A stretch of DNA of 64,000 nucleotides, from IMG/VR virus record IMGVR_UViG_3300031576_000028, positions 1 through 64,000 of that record; one strand, written 5' to 3'. Shown here piece after piece: positions 15,953 to 24,664 of the stretch; positions within the stretch are counted from its first letter, which is position 1, and every line of letters begins with the position of its first letter. The notes below the pieces were generated by a model. That model searched no databases. It worked only from the letters and a program-made list of their open reading frames with translations, and was not told the origin of the DNA. The stretch comes from a virus. The translations under genes and the position numbers were made by a program.

Positions 15953-17115
15953 CCATCCTGCGGCGGGATGGCCGGCACGAACACGACCTGGCCAGCCGAC
16001 AGTCGGCTAGACCCGAGGCGATTGTAGATCATCAACCCTCGCCAGTCGTCGGGGGACCCGTAGAACACCGTCGAGACCTCCCGGAGATCCTGGTCCTGCC
16101 TAGCCTGGAACACGCGGATGGCGTCGCCCTCGATCAAGGTGAGAAGCGCCGACTGCTCGCTCGCGGCCATGTTTCGGAGCGCGGTTGCGCTGCGAGCTCG
16201 GTCGCGAGCTTCTGCCCGCTGCGAGAGGATCTGGCCGAACGTCAGCTCGACCGAGTTGATCACGCTGACGCCGCCCTGGTCGAGGGCCGCGCCGTCTATC
16301 GACCGGTTGACCAGCGTGACGAACATGTCCGCCTCGAGCTTGAGGCCGTCGAGCACGGCGGCGGACTTCCTGAGTGACTCTGGCCCAGACAGGCCCAGAG
16401 TGACGGCCTCGTTGACCGCGTCCCCCATGGCCTCCGCCCCGAGCTGGAGCAGGCTCGTAACCTCGTCCAGGAAGCTCGTCAGTCCGGCGAACCTGTCGCC
16501 AGCCTGCGGCACGATGTCGGCGACGGTCCCGGTCGGGACGAGACGATTGACCGCGTTCTGGACCTTGACGGGGAGGTCCCCGAGGTCGGATGCGCCGGGA
16601 TCTTGGAACTTGACGTTGGCCAAGGACTCGGCCTGGGAGGTCCACGCGAACATCATCTCCCACTCGCAGTCGTGACCCGTGTGCCACTTGACCGTGAACC
16701 GATCGATGATCCCACGGCGGGCCTGGTCTAGCCACGTCACCTCGACCTGGGACCCCTTCCGACGCATGTCATCGGCGGTCCTCACCAGATCTCGCACGGT
16801 GTTGAGGGACACCTCGATTCCGTCCTCAGCCGAGGTGACCTCAGCGTACGGGAGGTGCTCGCTGGTGATGAGGTGCTCGCCGATGAAGACGTCCTTCCAC
16901 TGGCCTGTGACCGTGGTTGGCTCCTCCTTCGCCCCGTAGGCCTGGAGCGTTCCGATCGGCGAACCCGGGTACCAGCTGATCGAGTTTCGCTGCGTACCAG
17001 ACAGCTCGAACGGTCGATAGGGCAGCGCCCGCCCGCGGAGCGTCAGAGCCCGCTTGTCACCTGTCATCTCCCGGATGGAGAACGGCGTAGCCAGATCGTT
17101 GGCGGTCTCGGCCAC
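15946..17115 (-). CDS. Baseplate/tail protein with C-terminal LysM
   Basis: 389 residues from GTG 17115. The last 45 residues are a LysM-like module (DLREVSTVFYGSPDDWRGLMIYNRLGSSRLSAGQVVFVP). The N-terminal domain has a beta-sandwich pattern (FELSGTQRNSISWYPGSP, then TVTGQWKDVFIG), and the centre is helical. Combination and position between tape measure and hub match the LysM baseplate proteins that link tail tube and hub (gp53/gpX-type). Confidence 0.75.
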   Translation of the reverse strand: MAETANDLATPFSIREMTGDKRALTLRGRALPYRPFELSGTQRNSISWYPGSPIGTLQAYGAKEEPTTVTGQWKDVFIGEHLITSEHLPYAEVTSAEDGIEVSLNTVRDLVRTADDMRRKGSQVEVTWLDQARRGIIDRFTVKWHTGHDCEWEMMFAWTSQAESLANVKFQDPGASDLGDLPVKVQNAVNRLVPTGTVADIVPQAGDRFAGLTSFLDEVTSLLQLGAEAMGDAVNEAVTLGLSGPESLRKSAAVLDGLKLEADMFVTLVNRSIDGAALDQGGVSVINSVELTFGQILSQRAEARDRARSATALRNMAASEQSALLTLIEGDAIRVFQARQDQDLREVSTVFYGSPDDWRGLMIYNRLGSSRLSAGQVVFVPAIPPQDGC

Positions 17116-17118
17116 CGC

Positions 17119-18894
17119 TCACCGCACCGTGTAGAGGGGCGCGAACCCCGACTGGAGGCGGCGCTCGCCTACCGAGGCCAGGTCGGACGCGAACGCGACC
17201 GCTATGCGGTCGGGGTCGAACCCCTCCGCGAACTCCTGCTTGATGTCGAAGCGGGATCCGCGGAAGTCCTGGTAGGTATCGCCCTTGTCGGGTGTGCCTG
17301 TGAGGGATCCCCCGAATTTTTTGCGCTGTGCCTCGACCGCCGACCTCGTCTTGCTTTCCCCCGTGAATAGTTCAGGAGATAGCTTGTGGGCCCTCTTGAG
17401 GGCGGCTTCGGCTTCCTGGAACTTCTTGCGCTCCTCGTCCGTGACCTTCCCCCTGTGACCAGCCAGCTCGCGGGTGATCACCTTAACCTTCTCCTGGGCT
17501 GCCGCGATCTTCTCACCTCGCTGGATGTCCTCCTCGGCCTTCCTGCGCAGGTTCTGCTCGCGCTTGGTCTCCCAGTGGGCGATGCGTTCTACGCGGTCTG
17601 AGATCCACTCGACCACAGAGGCTATGGCCCCGAAAACCGTCTCGAAGACCGACATGAGCTTCTCGCCGAGCCACGCCAGTCCACGACCGATCGGCGAGTC
17701 CTCGCTGAACATCTTGGCGATAGACGACCCGATCTTGCCGAGGGCGCTGAAGATTCGGCTGAAGTGGTCCTTGATCCTCCCCGCGATCTCAGGGAACGCC
17801 TTGAACGCGGCGACGATGAGCCCGATGGCCCCGCCGATGATGCTCAGCCTCCCGAGCATGCCGATGATGGGACCTAGGGCCGTAGCCCCTTTGAAGAACG
17901 ACATGATGGACCCACCAGCGGACGCCAGCCCGAGCCCGCCGCCGCCCTTCGTCACCCACTTCCCGGCCCCGCCCTTCGTCACCCACTTCCCGGCCCCGGC
18001 GACCATCCCGCCCATCGTCATCTTCCCGCCGGACAACTTCTGCATGGCGTAGCTGGCCATCATGATCTTGGCGTACGTTTTCGCCAGCGTGATGATGGTC
18101 TCCATGTGGTTGACTAGGAAGATCCCGAACCTCTCGGCCTTGTCCGCCCACCCGCTGATGGACGACGAGAACTTGTCCGCCAGCTTGGTGAGCGCCGGCG
18201 CCAGCTTGATCATGATGCCGGCGGTCAGACGCTTCCACGCGATGCCGATGCGGCTAGTCGCCTCGTTGTACTCCTGCATCCCGGCCATCGCCTGCTCGTT
18301 GAAGGCGGAGTTGGCCAGCGTACCGTCCTCGATCATCTTCTTGACGACCTCGGGGCCCTTCCCGAGCATGTCGATCATGCCAGCCGCCGACTTAGCGCTG
18401 ACGTTGAGAGCGCGCCCGATCTGCCCGGCGTCTAGGCCGCTGTTGACGACGGCCTTGGACATGGCGACCAGGGACTTCTCGGGACCCTCCTTGAGGTTGA
18501 TGCCGTACTTCTTGGCGAGGTTCGCAGCGGCCTTGTTGCCCTCCTCGAGCTTGGTCCCGCGCTGGACCATGCGGGCCATGATGCCCTCGACCTCGTCGGC
18601 GGCGACGCCGCTCTCCTCCATGGCGTTCGAGATGCCGCCGACCCGGTCGGCGGCGATGCCAGTCAGGTCCGAGATCCTGTCTAGGTGGTCGATGTAGTCC
18701 TTGGCTCCGCGGATCGCCCCGCCTAGGTTGAACAGGGCCCCGAAGATGGCCGCCCCCTTGGCCATGTCGACGAAACGACGAGTCGCCCCGTCGACCGCCT
18801 TGCCGAGGCGGTGGGCCCCGGTCTCCATGTTCCGGAGCTTGGGAGACGCCTTGTCGTCGACGTCGAACTCGATGTCTACCTTCTCGTCGGCCAC
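17119..18894 (-). CDS. Tail tape measure protein
   Basis: 591 residues from GTG 18894. N-terminal charged helix, then alternating helical and hydrophobic segments (FMSF-type membrane-like stretches at about 325-365), and a Lys/Glu-rich coiled coil (residues 455-510). Follows the chaperone genes and precedes the baseplate, as expected. By the usual 1.5 angstrom-per-residue rule it would specify a tail of about 90 nm. Contains a perfect 27-base tandem duplication encoding GAGKWVTKG twice. Confidence 0.9.
   Translation of the reverse strand: MADEKVDIEFDVDDKASPKLRNMETGAHRLGKAVDGATRRFVDMAKGAAIFGALFNLGGAIRGAKDYIDHLDRISDLTGIAADRVGGISNAMEESGVAADEVEGIMARMVQRGTKLEEGNKAAANLAKKYGINLKEGPEKSLVAMSKAVVNSGLDAGQIGRALNVSAKSAAGMIDMLGKGPEVVKKMIEDGTLANSAFNEQAMAGMQEYNEATSRIGIAWKRLTAGIMIKLAPALTKLADKFSSSISGWADKAERFGIFLVNHMETIITLAKTYAKIMMASYAMQKLSGGKMTMGGMVAGAGKWVTKGGAGKWVTKGGGGLGLASAGGSIMSFFKGATALGPIIGMLGRLSIIGGAIGLIVAAFKAFPEIAGRIKDHFSRIFSALGKIGSSIAKMFSEDSPIGRGLAWLGEKLMSVFETVFGAIASVVEWISDRVERIAHWETKREQNLRRKAEEDIQRGEKIAAAQEKVKVITRELAGHRGKVTDEERKKFQEAEAALKRAHKLSPELFTGESKTRSAVEAQRKKFGGSLTGTPDKGDTYQDFRGSRFDIKQEFAEGFDPDRIAVAFASDLASVGERRLQSGFAPLYTVR
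17945..17998. repeat. 27-bp perfect tandem duplication inside the tape measure gene
   Basis: Two identical 27-base units (17945-17971 and 17972-17998), in frame, adding nine residues. A recent slippage or unequal crossover product; since tape measure length sets tail length, each copy would add about 1.3 nm. Confidence 0.9.
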
Positions 18895-18897
18895 GGC

Positions 18898-19544
18898 TCA
18901 GCCTCCCCTCGCCTCTCGGTGCGATAGGGAGGTCCCCGTCTTGTTCTCGGACTCGATCAAGTAGCCGAGGCCGTCATTGAACCGCACGAGCTGGTCCCAG
19001 GTCAGCTCCCCGATCTCGGAGAGCTGCTGGTGGCCGTAGCGGGCGGCGCAGGCGATGGTCTTGAACATGTCCGTGACGTGCTCCTCTACGTCGGGGAAGG
19101 CCCGCGACAGCAGGTATATGTAGCCACCGGGGGGCCTCCGGAAGGCGTCAGGGGAGTCGGCCTCTAGACCTTGACCTTCCGGCTCCCCAGGAACTTTTTT
19201 GTGACGGCCTGGCTCTTGACCGTGCTCATGTCCGAGTACGCCTCCAGGATGAGCTCCCGGATTACCGGGTCGGCGTGCTCGAGCACGCGCTCATCCTCGG
19301 CCTCGGCCTTGTTCAACTTCCGCCCGTCGACCTCGACCAGCGCGAAGCGGGCCCAGTTGTAGGCGAGCTTGGCCTGGTTCCCGCCGGCACGCTCCGAGGC
19401 CGCGATCTCCTCGCTCATCTTGAGCTTGACGAGCCCGACCGACCGCCTGACGAACTCGTCCTGGTCGACCATCTCCTCGGGCAGCTCGTACTCGTAGACT
19501 GGCCTCTGCTCCGGGGCTTTTCGGACGTTCGGTAGTGCCTCCAC
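18898..19544 (-). CDS. Tail assembly chaperone G-T fusion made by -1 frameshift
   Basis: Predicted frameshift product of about 215 residues. The zero frame gives the 126-residue G protein (stop TAG at 19164). At 19200-19194 the coding strand reads A AAA AAG in phase (ACA AAA AAG). Slipping back one base continues V-P-G-E-P... for 98 further residues to a TGA at 18898-18900. The extension is protein-like (AFPDVEEHVTDMFKTIAC, YGHQQLSEIGELTWDQLVRF), has no start of its own, and ends just before the tape measure start. Same arrangement as lambda G/GT. Confidence 0.85.
19164..19544 (-). CDS. Tail assembly chaperone G-like protein
   Basis: 126 residues from GTG 19544 with a perfect AGGAGG. Acidic and helical: PEEMVDQDEFVRRSVGLVKLKMSEEIAASERA, then EAEDERVLEHADPVIRELILEAYSDMST. 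Located between tail tube and tape measure, like lambda gpG and its myovirus analogues, which bind the tape measure during tail assembly. Its last codons overlap the slippery heptamer. Confidence 0.85.
   Translation of the reverse strand: MEALPNVRKAPEQRPVYEYELPEEMVDQDEFVRRSVGLVKLKMSEEIAASERAGGNQAKLAYNWARFALVEVDGRKLNKAEAEDERVLEHADPVIRELILEAYSDMSTVKSQAVTKKFLGSRKVKV
19194..19200 (-). promoter_or_regulatory. Slippery heptamer A AAA AAG (programmed -1 frameshift)
   Basis: On the minus strand, positions 19200 to 19194 read AAAAAAG, in phase as (AC)A AAA AAG. It is a canonical -1 slippery sequence placed ten codons before the G stop codon, with a GC-rich stretch downstream that could form a stimulatory structure. 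Confidence 0.85.
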
Positions 19545-19558
19545 GCGCTCCTCCTAGT

Positions 19559-19990
19559 TCAGATCTGGTTGTAGTCTTCACCCTCGAAGTCGAGGGAGAT
19601 CGTACCGTAGTCGGTCCGCGAACCGAAGCTGATCGGCACCTCGCCGAACGAGAGGTCCTTGAGCAGCATGCGGACGCGCTCGCCTCCCGGGAACACGAAC
19701 GTCGCCTTGGCGTTGATCCGCACCCCCGGCGTCCGGCGCCTGGCCTTGTCGATGAGCCGGCGAACGAGGTCGAGCACGTCGCGGTTCTCGTAGTGAAGCT
19801 CCATCTTGCCTCGGAAGCCGCGGTACACGGAGTCGCGCCGGTCGGTCGTCTCGCCGAGGTAGCCCTCGCGGAGGATCTCGAGCTGGGCCGCCATCTCGAA
19901 CGATCGAATGTCCTGGATCGAGGACAGTGGGACGTTGTCCTCGACGAGCAGCAGCTCGACTTCCTGCCCCTTGATTCTTTGAGCACACAT
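19559..19990 (-). CDS. Tail tube protein (XkdM/gp19-like)
   Basis: 143 residues, ATG 19990 with ACGGAG upstream. Beta-rich with a central helix: QDIRSFEMAAQLEILREGYLGE, FRGKMELHYENRDVLDLVRRLIDKARRR, INAKATFVFPGGERVRMLLKDLSFGEVPISFGSRTDYG, the pattern of phage tail-tube/Hcp-like proteins, usually 140-160 residues. Separated from the sheath gene by a terminator, so its mRNA level can be set independently. Confidence 0.85.
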   Translation of the reverse strand: MCAQRIKGQEVELLLVEDNVPLSSIQDIRSFEMAAQLEILREGYLGETTDRRDSVYRGFRGKMELHYENRDVLDLVRRLIDKARRRTPGVRINAKATFVFPGGERVRMLLKDLSFGEVPISFGSRTDYGTISLDFEGEDYNQI

Positions 19991-20008
19991 CCTTTTTTCT
20001 CCGTCCTG

Positions 20009-20060
20009 AAAAGAAGAAGGGCGCGGCGGAGGTCCTTACCTGGACCGTCCCTCCGCGCCC
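20009..20060 (-). terminator. Intrinsic terminator between sheath and tube genes
   Basis: On the minus strand, GGGCGCGGAGGGACGGTCC pairs with GGACC...CCGCCGCGCCC around an AGGTAA loop (one short internal mismatch), followed by TTCTTCTTTTC. Lies after the 20126 gene and 19 bases before the tail tube gene. Probably a partial terminator or processing site that adjusts the tube:sheath ratio (inference). Confidence 0.75.
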
Positions 20061-20125
20061 TATCCCCGTCTTCGTACCCGGGTGAAGCGCCCTCGGGGGT
20101 GGACCCCCGAGGTGACTCTCGAAAG

Positions 20126-20320
20126 CTACGCGGAGGCCCGCCGGCTGTCAATCCCGAAGCCGGACCCTATGAAGAGCGGGGCGCAGTCGCACGAGGTGCC
20201 GCGCATGACGCCGCAGCCGACGTGGTGGAGCACGAACGCCACCTGCTGCCGCAGCGCGGCAGCCCAGACCTCGTCTGGGACGAGGTCCACCGACGCCTGC
20301 TTGCGCGAGCGGCGGCTCAC
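20126..20320 (-). CDS. Small hypothetical Cys-containing protein
   Basis: 64 residues, GTG 20320 overlapping the sheath TGA (GTGA). Basic N-terminus, then DEVWAAALRQQVAFVLHHVGCGVMRG and CDCAP, giving three Cys and paired His. Coupled translation to the sheath gene supports that it is real. Role unknown. Confidence 0.55.
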   Translation of the reverse strand: MSRRSRKQASVDLVPDEVWAAALRQQVAFVLHHVGCGVMRGTSCDCAPLFIGSGFGIDSRRASA

Positions 20321-22383
20321 GCCGCGGCCGGGACCTGGGACGTGACGACGACGCCCTCGCCCGCGTTGACCTGGACGACGATGAAGTCGGCCGAGGCGAG
20401 CGTGCGCACATTCACGATCATGACGAAGATGTTCTTGTCCTCGGACTGCAAGGTATTCCCGCTCTTGCCATCAAGCGTGTAACCGGAGATCCTCTGGGCC
20501 GACGGGTTGTCCGGTGACAGGAGTGACGTGAGGAAGTCGTCGACCTGGCCGAGCACTCCGTCCTTGAACTGCTCTGACATCGGCAGCTTGACGAACGGCT
20601 TGAGCGCCTGGGCGATCGAGTCCTCGATGAAGTTGGCCATCTTGCGGCGGTTGATGTTCTTCTGCTTTGAGAGCAGGGACGTCGTGACGCCGGACTGGAA
20701 GATCGGCCCGACGGTCTTGTCCATCCGGATGCCCGCGATACCCCGCAGGCGGAGGAGCTTCCACGAGTTGATGTCGAGCGTCGGGACGGCCCTCGCATAG
20801 CCGAGGACGGGCGCCAGCACGCGCTTGGTCGTCCCCGACGCCTCGCCGGGGTTCCGCTCCGGCGGCAGGTTGCCCATGATGGCCGACATCCAGCCGTCGC
20901 CGCCGACGTCGACCATGCCGTCGGTGGTCGTCGACCCGTCGGCGCGCCGGATGAAGAACCCGACGGCCTCTGGGACGAACGTCAGCACCGGCGGCCAGTG
21001 GTAGAAGACGCTCTCGTCCCGGTTCGCCCCGACGCCCGGGTCGGCGTCGCTGGTCACCGTGGTCAGGGCCGTCGACTGAGTCTGGTCCAGCTCCGGGGCG
21101 ATCGAGCACGTGCGACCGACGCCGTTCGCGGACGAGCTGAGGACGTGCGAGCGCAGCTTGGTCCGGATGGTCGACGACTTGCGCGCGGCCCAGACGTGGG
21201 TGACCTCGGACGACGGAATCTCGTCGGCGAGCATGGAGTCGACGGCCGTCGCGTACAGCGCATCGATGCTCGCGTGATTGACGGCGTTGGTCCGCTGCAC
21301 GTTCGCCGTATACGCGACGGCGGTCGTCGGGCCGACCTTCCCCGCGAGGCCCGACAGTGGATCCCAGGTGGTCGCGGTGGGCGCGGGGGGTGCGACGAGC
21401 GGCTCGATGGCCGTGTTGACCGCCCACGTCCCGTCTGACGAGTCGACGCCGGTTCCCGCCCCATTGGTCAGCGGGCGGGCGGCGACGGTGAAGCTGCCCT
21501 GCGAGGTCAGCACGGACCCGGCGCCGGACCCGTACGAGTCGGCCGCGCGGCCGGGGTGGATGCGATACGCGAGGGCAGCGCCGGTCGTCCAGTTGAACGA
21601 CGACCCGTCGAGTCGCTCGACGACGAGGTTGGTCGCATCGGTGATCGATCGAACTCGGTAGGTTCGAGCGTTGGCGCCCTGAGCGCCGGCGGCGCCGATG
21701 ACGCCAAGTACGAGGATGTCCCCGATCTCAACCCCGACCTTGCCGTCGGATCTGGACAGCGTCAGGAAGGACCCCGTCGCCGAGGTGAAGATCTGCGTGA
21801 CGGCAGCCCCGACGGCCGTGACGGAGCCGTCGACTGCGGTCTTGTACTCATCCTCGGCGGAGAAGTCGACGTGGACCGCGAGCTTCATCCGCTCGGCGGC
21901 GACCAGCGACTGCTTGAACACGCGCCCCGCGGCGGCCGTCGCCCCCGCCAGTGGGATGACCGGCGTCGGGTTGGTCGCCGAGGTGTTGGTCGGCAGCTCG
22001 CGCCACACGCGAACGCCCGAGGCCGAGGCGAGGTTCACCGCCGCTAGGATCAGGCGCCCGAAGGTCTTGTTGCGCATCTCGACGTAGCCGCTCCCGCAGT
22101 CACCGCCGAACTGGCCGATGGTCTCGTCGAAGCCGCCGAACTTGTTGAGCACGTCTTGGCCCGAGACGACCTCCTGTGGCTTGGTCACCGAGGTGAACAC
22201 CCCGGATGTGTCGACCGCGATCGCGTACGTCATGTCGGCAAACTCGCCTACGAGGGCCACCACGTTGGTGTCGACGCCGCCGATGGCGGCGGGGGGCGCG
22301 AGGTCGACGATGTTGATGCCCTCGATCGCCGTGATGACGTTCTCGGGCGGGAACGTGGTGAACCTTCTGATGAAGCCGGACAT
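20317..22383 (-). CDS. Tail sheath protein
   Basis: 688 residues, ATG 22383 with AGGAGG. The C-terminal third carries the sheath hallmark: LRLRGIAGIRMDKTVGPIFQSGVTTSL, then NINRRKMANFIEDSIAQALKPFVKLP, the region that forms the inner sheath wall in T4 gp18-like proteins. The N-terminus has GINIVDLAPP-type strands and a central beta-rich insertion domain. Contracts around the tube during DNA delivery. Confidence 0.9.
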   Translation of the reverse strand: MSGFIRRFTTFPPENVITAIEGINIVDLAPPAAIGGVDTNVVALVGEFADMTYAIAVDTSGVFTSVTKPQEVVSGQDVLNKFGGFDETIGQFGGDCGSGYVEMRNKTFGRLILAAVNLASASGVRVWRELPTNTSATNPTPVIPLAGATAAAGRVFKQSLVAAERMKLAVHVDFSAEDEYKTAVDGSVTAVGAAVTQIFTSATGSFLTLSRSDGKVGVEIGDILVLGVIGAAGAQGANARTYRVRSITDATNLVVERLDGSSFNWTTGAALAYRIHPGRAADSYGSGAGSVLTSQGSFTVAARPLTNGAGTGVDSSDGTWAVNTAIEPLVAPPAPTATTWDPLSGLAGKVGPTTAVAYTANVQRTNAVNHASIDALYATAVDSMLADEIPSSEVTHVWAARKSSTIRTKLRSHVLSSSANGVGRTCSIAPELDQTQSTALTTVTSDADPGVGANRDESVFYHWPPVLTFVPEAVGFFIRRADGSTTTDGMVDVGGDGWMSAIMGNLPPERNPGEASGTTKRVLAPVLGYARAVPTLDINSWKLLRLRGIAGIRMDKTVGPIFQSGVTTSLLSKQKNINRRKMANFIEDSIAQALKPFVKLPMSEQFKDGVLGQVDDFLTSLLSPDNPSAQRISGYTLDGKSGNTLQSEDKNIFVMIVNVRTLASADFIVVQVNAGEGVVVTSQVPAAA

Positions 22384-22418
22384 ATGTCAGTCCTCCTGCG
22401 CGGGGTTGTCGGAGAGTA

Positions 22419-23156
22419 TCACAGGTCGCCCCCGTCGCAGCCGTCCGTGACCTCGAGGTCCACCAGCGGCCGGAGGCCTGGGAGCGCTCGAGACCTGATT
22501 ACCGACGCTCTGGCGGTCAAGAACACGGACCCGGGCCGCCACCGTCGGCGGGCGTTGTCCTCCGAGTCGAGCATCTGCGTTCGCATGGGCTCGTACACGG
22601 CGATCTGGTTGAAGTAGTGCGGAAGCTGCAGCTTGAACCCGTACATCCAGTCGACGGGGTTGAGGGCGTCCTCGAGCAGCATGGAGCACTGGATGCGCTC
22701 CTCCGGGTTGCTGGTGTGCAGCTCGACGACGAGCGGGATGGTGGCCTCCGAGTACCTGACCAGGTAGGTCTTGCGCTCGGGGGAATCGCCGGGCAAGGAT
22801 TGAACCGGCGTCGTGTCGAGCGTCGGCGTGAGCGACGCGGCGTCATACTCGGCCTCGTCGCGGGCCATGATCGCCGCACCTGGGTACTTGGCGGTCTGCT
22901 CTGGCTCAGACCAGACCTCGGTCACGCGCTCGAAGCGGACGCGAACTCCGAGCACGTCGAGGTACACCTGCTCCAGGTACTCGCGGAGTCCGCGCTTGAC
23001 GGCGGTGACCGCGTCGCACTCGCGATTGGCGGTGTAAGTGGACCGAACGTCCGACGGCCGCGTGATCAACGTCGTGCGGCCCAGCGGCGGCGGGACCAGG
23101 ACAGGGGGGTTCACCGCCTCCGGAGGCGGGATCTGCGGATCGTTGCAGTCGCTCAT
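22419..23156 (-). CDS. Neck/tail-completion protein candidate
   Basis: 245 residues, ATG 23156 (ATGA overlap with the upstream gene). Pro-rich N-terminus (IPPPEAVNPPVLVPPPLGR), then an alpha/beta body with VTAVKRGLREYLEQVYLDVLGVRVRFERVTEVWSEPE and IPLVVELHTSNPEERIQCSMLLEDAL. Lies directly before the sheath gene, where tail terminator/completion proteins are usually found. Not matched to a named family. Confidence 0.5.
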   Translation of the reverse strand: MSDCNDPQIPPPEAVNPPVLVPPPLGRTTLITRPSDVRSTYTANRECDAVTAVKRGLREYLEQVYLDVLGVRVRFERVTEVWSEPEQTAKYPGAAIMARDEAEYDAASLTPTLDTTPVQSLPGDSPERKTYLVRYSEATIPLVVELHTSNPEERIQCSMLLEDALNPVDWMYGFKLQLPHYFNQIAVYEPMRTQMLDSEDNARRRWRPGSVFLTARASVIRSRALPGLRPLVDLEVTDGCDGGDL

Positions 23157-23689
23157 CCGTTCTTCGCCCTCTTCAGCGCCGACCGGATCTCCTCGCGTAC
23201 CTCCTCCATCACGATCCTGATGATCGCGCCGGAGGTGCCTGGGTTGGTCAGGACGCGGCGACCCGCCAGGCCTCGCTTGGCGATGGCCAGGGCGATCGGG
23301 AACTTCGCCTTCTCAGCTTCCTCGTCGGACAGCCCGAGGCGCTGCTTGACCCAGAGCTTGATGGTGTCGGGCGGTGGCATGCGCGAGCCGGCCCTGCGCC
23401 CGCGCTCGATTACGTCGGCGGCCGGATGGTCGTTGAACACGCGGCCGCCTGTGGCCGTGAGCTCGAACTGCCAGCGGCGCTTGTACTCGCCGGTGTTGAC
23501 CGCGCCGATCGAGCCGTTCGGGCTCGCCGGCATCGCGTTGTCAACGGAGCTGTGGACCACGGCGATGGACCGCATGACGCCGCTGTGTATGCCGCGGACG
23601 ATCGCGCTGTCCGCACCGCGCAGGTTCGACTTGAGCTTCGCGAAGTACTTGCGAAGGTCGGCAACGGTCATGGAGCGGCCGACGCTCAT
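23153..23689 (-). CDS. Neck protein, HK97 gp10-like
   Basis: 178 residues, ATG 23689. Pattern of HK97-gp10/tail-completion proteins: VNTGEYKRRWQFEL, FNDHPAADVIERGRRAG, IKLWVKQRLGLSDEE, then FPIALAIAKRGLAGRRVLTNPG. Such proteins sit at the head-tail interface. Consistent with its position between connector and sheath genes. Confidence 0.7.
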   Translation of the reverse strand: MSVGRSMTVADLRKYFAKLKSNLRGADSAIVRGIHSGVMRSIAVVHSSVDNAMPASPNGSIGAVNTGEYKRRWQFELTATGGRVFNDHPAADVIERGRRAGSRMPPPDTIKLWVKQRLGLSDEEAEKAKFPIALAIAKRGLAGRRVLTNPGTSGAIIRIVMEEVREEIRSALKRAKNG

Positions 23690-24240
23690 CCCTGCGTCCC
23701 CCCGTCTCGAGATCGGTTCTCGAGCGCGCTAACCAAGACGACCGTCCACTCGAACGAGGTCGCATTCCACGACGGCAGCGAGTCTCGCACGAACCGGCGC
23801 TTCTCGGATGGTAGGCCGTCGCGCCGGAAGAACTCGATCTCGTAGTACAGCGTCTCGTTCGGCGGCGGGTCTGACCCGTCGGATCCGGAGCCGAGCAGGT
23901 GCTCCTCGGTGTACCGGCCGCTGATCTTCTGGAGCTGGATGAGGCCCTGCTCATTGAGGCCGATCGGGGTGACGACCTCCTTGAGGGAGGAGACGTCGAC
24001 TACGAGCGGCGTCGGCAGGATCTCCAGCTGTCCAAGGACCTGCTCAGGGCCCATGCCGCGGCGCTGCCCGGCGTACCGCGTGCGAACGATCTGCACGCGG
24101 TACGGCCTGAAACCGAACTTGGTGAGCTTGTCTCGCGCCTTGTCGACGACCGGTACGAGGCGCTGGCCGAGGGAGCTCTTGATGAGCTCCGCGGTCGGGA
24201 TGGTGAACCCGTCCTTCTTGCCTGCGCCGTCGCAGCCCAT
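23686..24240 (-). CDS. Head-tail connector region protein
   Basis: 184 residues, ATG 24240. Mixed alpha/beta: AELIKSSLGQRLVPVVDKARDKLTKFGFRPYRVQIVRTRYAG and NETLYYEIEFFRRDG. Probable head completion/stopper protein by synteny only. The previous gene ends in TAG two codons before and in the same frame as this ATG. Confidence 0.5.
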   Translation of the reverse strand: MGCDGAGKKDGFTIPTAELIKSSLGQRLVPVVDKARDKLTKFGFRPYRVQIVRTRYAGQRRGMGPEQVLGQLEILPTPLVVDVSSLKEVVTPIGLNEQGLIQLQKISGRYTEEHLLGSGSDGSDPPPNETLYYEIEFFRRDGLPSEKRRFVRDSLPSWNATSFEWTVVLVSALENRSRDGGTQG

Positions 24241-24243
24241 GGC

Positions 24244-24660
24244 CTACCCGCGCACCGGTATGGAGCCGGCGACGGCCCCGCCGCCGACCCCGAGCAGGCT
24301 CCGGAACTTCGCGGCGCCCGGGTACAAGGGGGCCCCGACGACGTCGGCGAGCCTGGCCGCCCAGCGGCAGTACTCCTTCTCGAGCTCGTCGATGTGGTCC
24401 TTGCGGATCTCGACCTGCTCGACGCGCGTGACTTCGAGGCTGTCGAGGCCACCCTCCATCTTGCACTCGATCTTGTCGAGCGTCGTGATGAGCTTGCGGA
24501 CGCGGTCCTCCGAGGTCGTCGGCAGGCGATCAATCGCCGACTCGACCAGGAACATGGTCTGGATCGGCACCGGCAGGCCGTACGCGAGGCCGGCGGCGGT
24601 CGCCTGCCCCGTGTACCCCATGTGGTACTTGATGCGCTCCTTCTCGGGCGGGTCGAACAT
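24244..24660 (-). CDS. Head-tail adaptor candidate
   Basis: 138 residues, ATG 24660. Helical: FLVESAIDRLPTTSEDRVRKLITTLDKIECKMEGGLDSLEVTRVEQVEIRKDHIDELEKEYCRWAARLADVVG. All-helical proteins of this size downstream of the capsid gene are typically connector adaptors. Assignment by context only. Confidence 0.45.
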   Translation of the reverse strand: MFDPPEKERIKYHMGYTGQATAAGLAYGLPVPIQTMFLVESAIDRLPTTSEDRVRKLITTLDKIECKMEGGLDSLEVTRVEQVEIRKDHIDELEKEYCRWAARLADVVGAPLYPGAAKFRSLLGVGGGAVAGSIPVRG

Positions 24661-24664
24661 CGAC

